Below, piece by piece: positions 30,910 to 32,110 of a stretch of 32,110 nucleotides of DNA; the stretch's first letter is position 1, and each line of letters starts with the position of its first letter. Location of the stretch: contig JADGIB010000003.1 of assembly GCA_019683665.1 (NCBI GenBank), forward strand, positions 1 through 32,110, written 5' to 3'. The position numbers were made by a program, and so were the translations under genes. The notes below the pieces were generated by a model. The model worked only from the letters and a program-made list of their open reading frames with translations, searched no databases and was not told the origin of the DNA. This DNA comes from Solirubrobacteraceae bacterium (GTDB lineage: Bacteria > Actinomycetota > Thermoleophilia > Solirubrobacterales > Solirubrobacteraceae).

Positions 30910-31984
30910 GGCGCCGCTGACCCAGACGCTCGACGCGCTGCGCAGCGCCGACGAGCCGGCGTTCGGCGGCAAGAGCGCGAGCCTCGGTCAGATGCTGTCG
31001 GGCGGGATCCCGGTCCCGCCCGGCTTCGCCCTCTCGACCGCGGCGTTCCACGCGTTCGTGCGCGAGTCGGGCCTGCAGCGGACGATCGACGACGCGCTCT
31101 CGCACATGACCGTCGGCGACGTCGACTCGGTGTCGGCGGCGTCGCGCACGATCAGCGAGGCGATGCGCTTCGCGCCGGTCCCGGCCGCGGTCGAGGAGGA
31201 GATCGCCGCCCGCTACGCGGAGGTCGCGAAGGCGGCCGGGCAGGAGGAGCCGCCGGTCGCCGTCCGCTCCAGCGCGGTGGGGGAGGACAGCTCCGAGGCG
31301 ACGTTCGCCGGCCAGCAGGAGACGTACCTGTGGGTCCGCGGCGTCGAGCACGTCTGCGACGCGGTCCGCGACTGCTGGGTGAGCCTCTTCAGCCCGCCCG
31401 CGATCAGCTACCGGGCGCGGCTGGCGTCGGCGCCCGAGCCGGCGATGGGCGTCACCGTCCAGCTCATGGTCGACGCCGCCGTGTCGGGCGTCATGTTCAC
31501 CTGCAACCCGGTCAGCGGCGACCGCTCGATGATCGCCCTGAACGCGTCCTGGGGGCTGGGGCTCGCCGTCGTCGGCGGCGAGGTGACCCCCGACGACCTG
31601 CTCGTCAGCAAGGTCACGGGCGAGGTCGTGCGCGAGCAGGTCCACAGCAAAGAGGTCGAGTACGTGCCCGACCCGCAGGGGCGCGGCGCGGTGCGCGTCG
31701 ACGTGCCCGCGGAGCGGCGCGACGTGCGCTGCCTCGACGACGCGGCGATCGCCGCGCTCGTCGACGTCGCCCGCCGGGTCGAGCGCTTCTTCGGCAGCGC
31801 CCAGGACATCGAGTGGGCGATCGCGCGCGGCGCGCAGCCGCCGGAGGGCGTCTACATCGTCCAGTCGCGGCCGGTGACGACGGCGCCGCCCGCCGAGAAG
31901 CCGCCGGCGCCCGCCGGCGGGGACGCCCTGTCGATGGTCATGGCCACGTTCGGCGTGAAGCCGGCGGGCGGCGGACAGCGCTGA
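30902..31984 (+). CDS. PEP-synthase-like ATP-binding subunit (phenylphosphate synthase beta-like)
   Basis: A 360-residue protein equal to the N-terminal ATP-grasp domain of PEP synthase/pyruvate phosphate dikinase, without the His or PEP domains. Visible motifs are FGGKSASLGQMLSGGIPVPP (21-40), VAVRSSAVGEDSSEATFAGQ (119-138), VSGVMFTCNPVSGD (194-207), NASWGLGLAVVGGEVTPD (214-231) and the closing QDIEWAI with VYIVQSRPVT (301-326). It should split ATP and hand phosphate to His565 of the partner. It overlaps that gene by 8 nt, so the two are coupled and presumably form one complex. At about 39 kDa it matches the 40 kDa subunit of phenylphosphate synthase. The C-terminal 35 residues are a Pro/Ala-rich tail. 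Confidence 0.85.
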   Translation: MAEAPLTQTLDALRSADEPAFGGKSASLGQMLSGGIPVPPGFALSTAAFHAFVRESGLQRTIDDALSHMTVGDVDSVSAASRTISEAMRFAPVPAAVEEEIAARYAEVAKAAGQEEPPVAVRSSAVGEDSSEATFAGQQETYLWVRGVEHVCDAVRDCWVSLFSPPAISYRARLASAPEPAMGVTVQLMVDAAVSGVMFTCNPVSGDRSMIALNASWGLGLAVVGGEVTPDDLLVSKVTGEVVREQVHSKEVEYVPDPQGRGAVRVDVPAERRDVRCLDDAAIAALVDVARRVERFFGSAQDIEWAIARGAQPPEGVYIVQSRPVTTAPPAEKPPAPAGGDALSMVMATFGVKPAGGGQR

Positions 31985-31989
31985 GGTCG

Positions 31990-32110
31990 ATGGCGCTCAC
32001 CGACGAGGACGTCCGCGAGATCCTGCGGATCATCGACGAGTCGCAGGTCGACGAGCTGCGCCTCGAGCGCGACGGGCTGTCGCTGCACGTCGCCCGCGTC
32101 GGGGTGACGC
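31990..32110 (+). CDS. Probable biotin carboxyl carrier protein, N-terminus only
   Basis: Open frame from ATG 31990, 5 nt after the dikinase stop, running off the right edge; 40 residues are visible. DEDVREILRIIDESQVDELR followed by LERDGLSLHVAR resembles the N-terminus of AccB-type biotin carriers (a helix, then short strands of the form ELxLExxGxxxxxxR). The biotinylation motif would lie beyond the window, so this is a tentative assignment. Its tight spacing suggests the same operon as the split dikinase, placing carboxylation beside substrate phosphorylation. Confidence 0.45.
   Translation, partial: MALTDEDVREILRIIDESQVDELRLERDGLSLHVARVGVT

Noticed and set aside
29074..31984. A PEP synthase gene broken into two pseudogene pieces
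   Set aside because: Both frames are intact with clean starts and an 8 nt overlap, the domains are in the reverse order of a simple break, and each product has the size of a known phenylphosphate synthase subunit.

Overview
The window is about 32 kb of very GC-rich DNA (by eye above 70 percent G+C, with a strong preference for G or C at third codon positions, many GTG/TTG starts and tight gene packing). Together with the gene order this suggests an actinobacterium, possibly of the Thermoleophilia/Solirubrobacterales type; that placement is inference from style, not from a search. I see no tRNA, rRNA, CRISPR array, insertion sequence or prophage gene.

Layout. (1) 1-2523, minus strand: leucyl aminopeptidase pepA, a YflT-like stress-type membrane protein and the start of a polytopic membrane protein running off the left edge. 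(2) 2582-6360, plus strand: a coupled cluster of thiolase, HAD-IB phosphatase, acyl-CoA dehydrogenase and a spermidine-synthase-like methyltransferase-fold protein. (3) 6361-8439: an RpoD-family sigma factor with an unusual region 4.2, a secreted cupredoxin and a stand-alone cobalamin-binding subunit of the methylmalonyl-CoA mutase type. (4) 8470-12110: etfB-etfA-ETF:quinone oxidoreductase behind a promoter with an inverted repeat, closed by a strong terminator hairpin. (5) 12129-13871: a secreted CARDB protein and a convergent membrane diguanylate cyclase. (6) 13940-19378: rpmE, prfA, prmC, a TsaC-type tRNA-modification gene, glyA and a WecA/TagO-type glycosyl-1-phosphate transferase. (7) 19478-20091: a small hypothetical gene and a cupin. 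(8) 20180-27678: a full F1Fo ATP synthase operon (two small accessory membrane genes, then atpB-E-F-H-A-G-D-C) with promoter and terminator. (9) 27834-32110: a MetE-like zinc enzyme, a two-gene split PEP-synthase-like dikinase of phenylphosphate-synthase proportions, and the start of a probable biotin carrier protein.

How it fits together. The thiolase, acyl-CoA dehydrogenase, ETF, ETF:quinone oxidoreductase and mutase subunit form a coherent acyl-CoA oxidation and electron-delivery set feeding the quinone pool, and the ATP synthase uses the resulting proton gradient. The rpmE-to-glyA block is translation and one-carbon housekeeping.

Points most worth a second look: the split dikinase beside a biotin-carrier-like gene and a MetE-like enzyme at the right end; a zinc-ribbon plus two-helix membrane protein at the head of the atp operon whose halves are in different frames across a run of six Gs; an ETF:quinone oxidoreductase lacking one of four expected cluster cysteines; a sigma factor whose -35 recognition helix is rewritten; and many -10 hexamers sitting 6-10 nt before start codons without Shine-Dalgarno sequences, which suggests widespread leaderless mRNAs.
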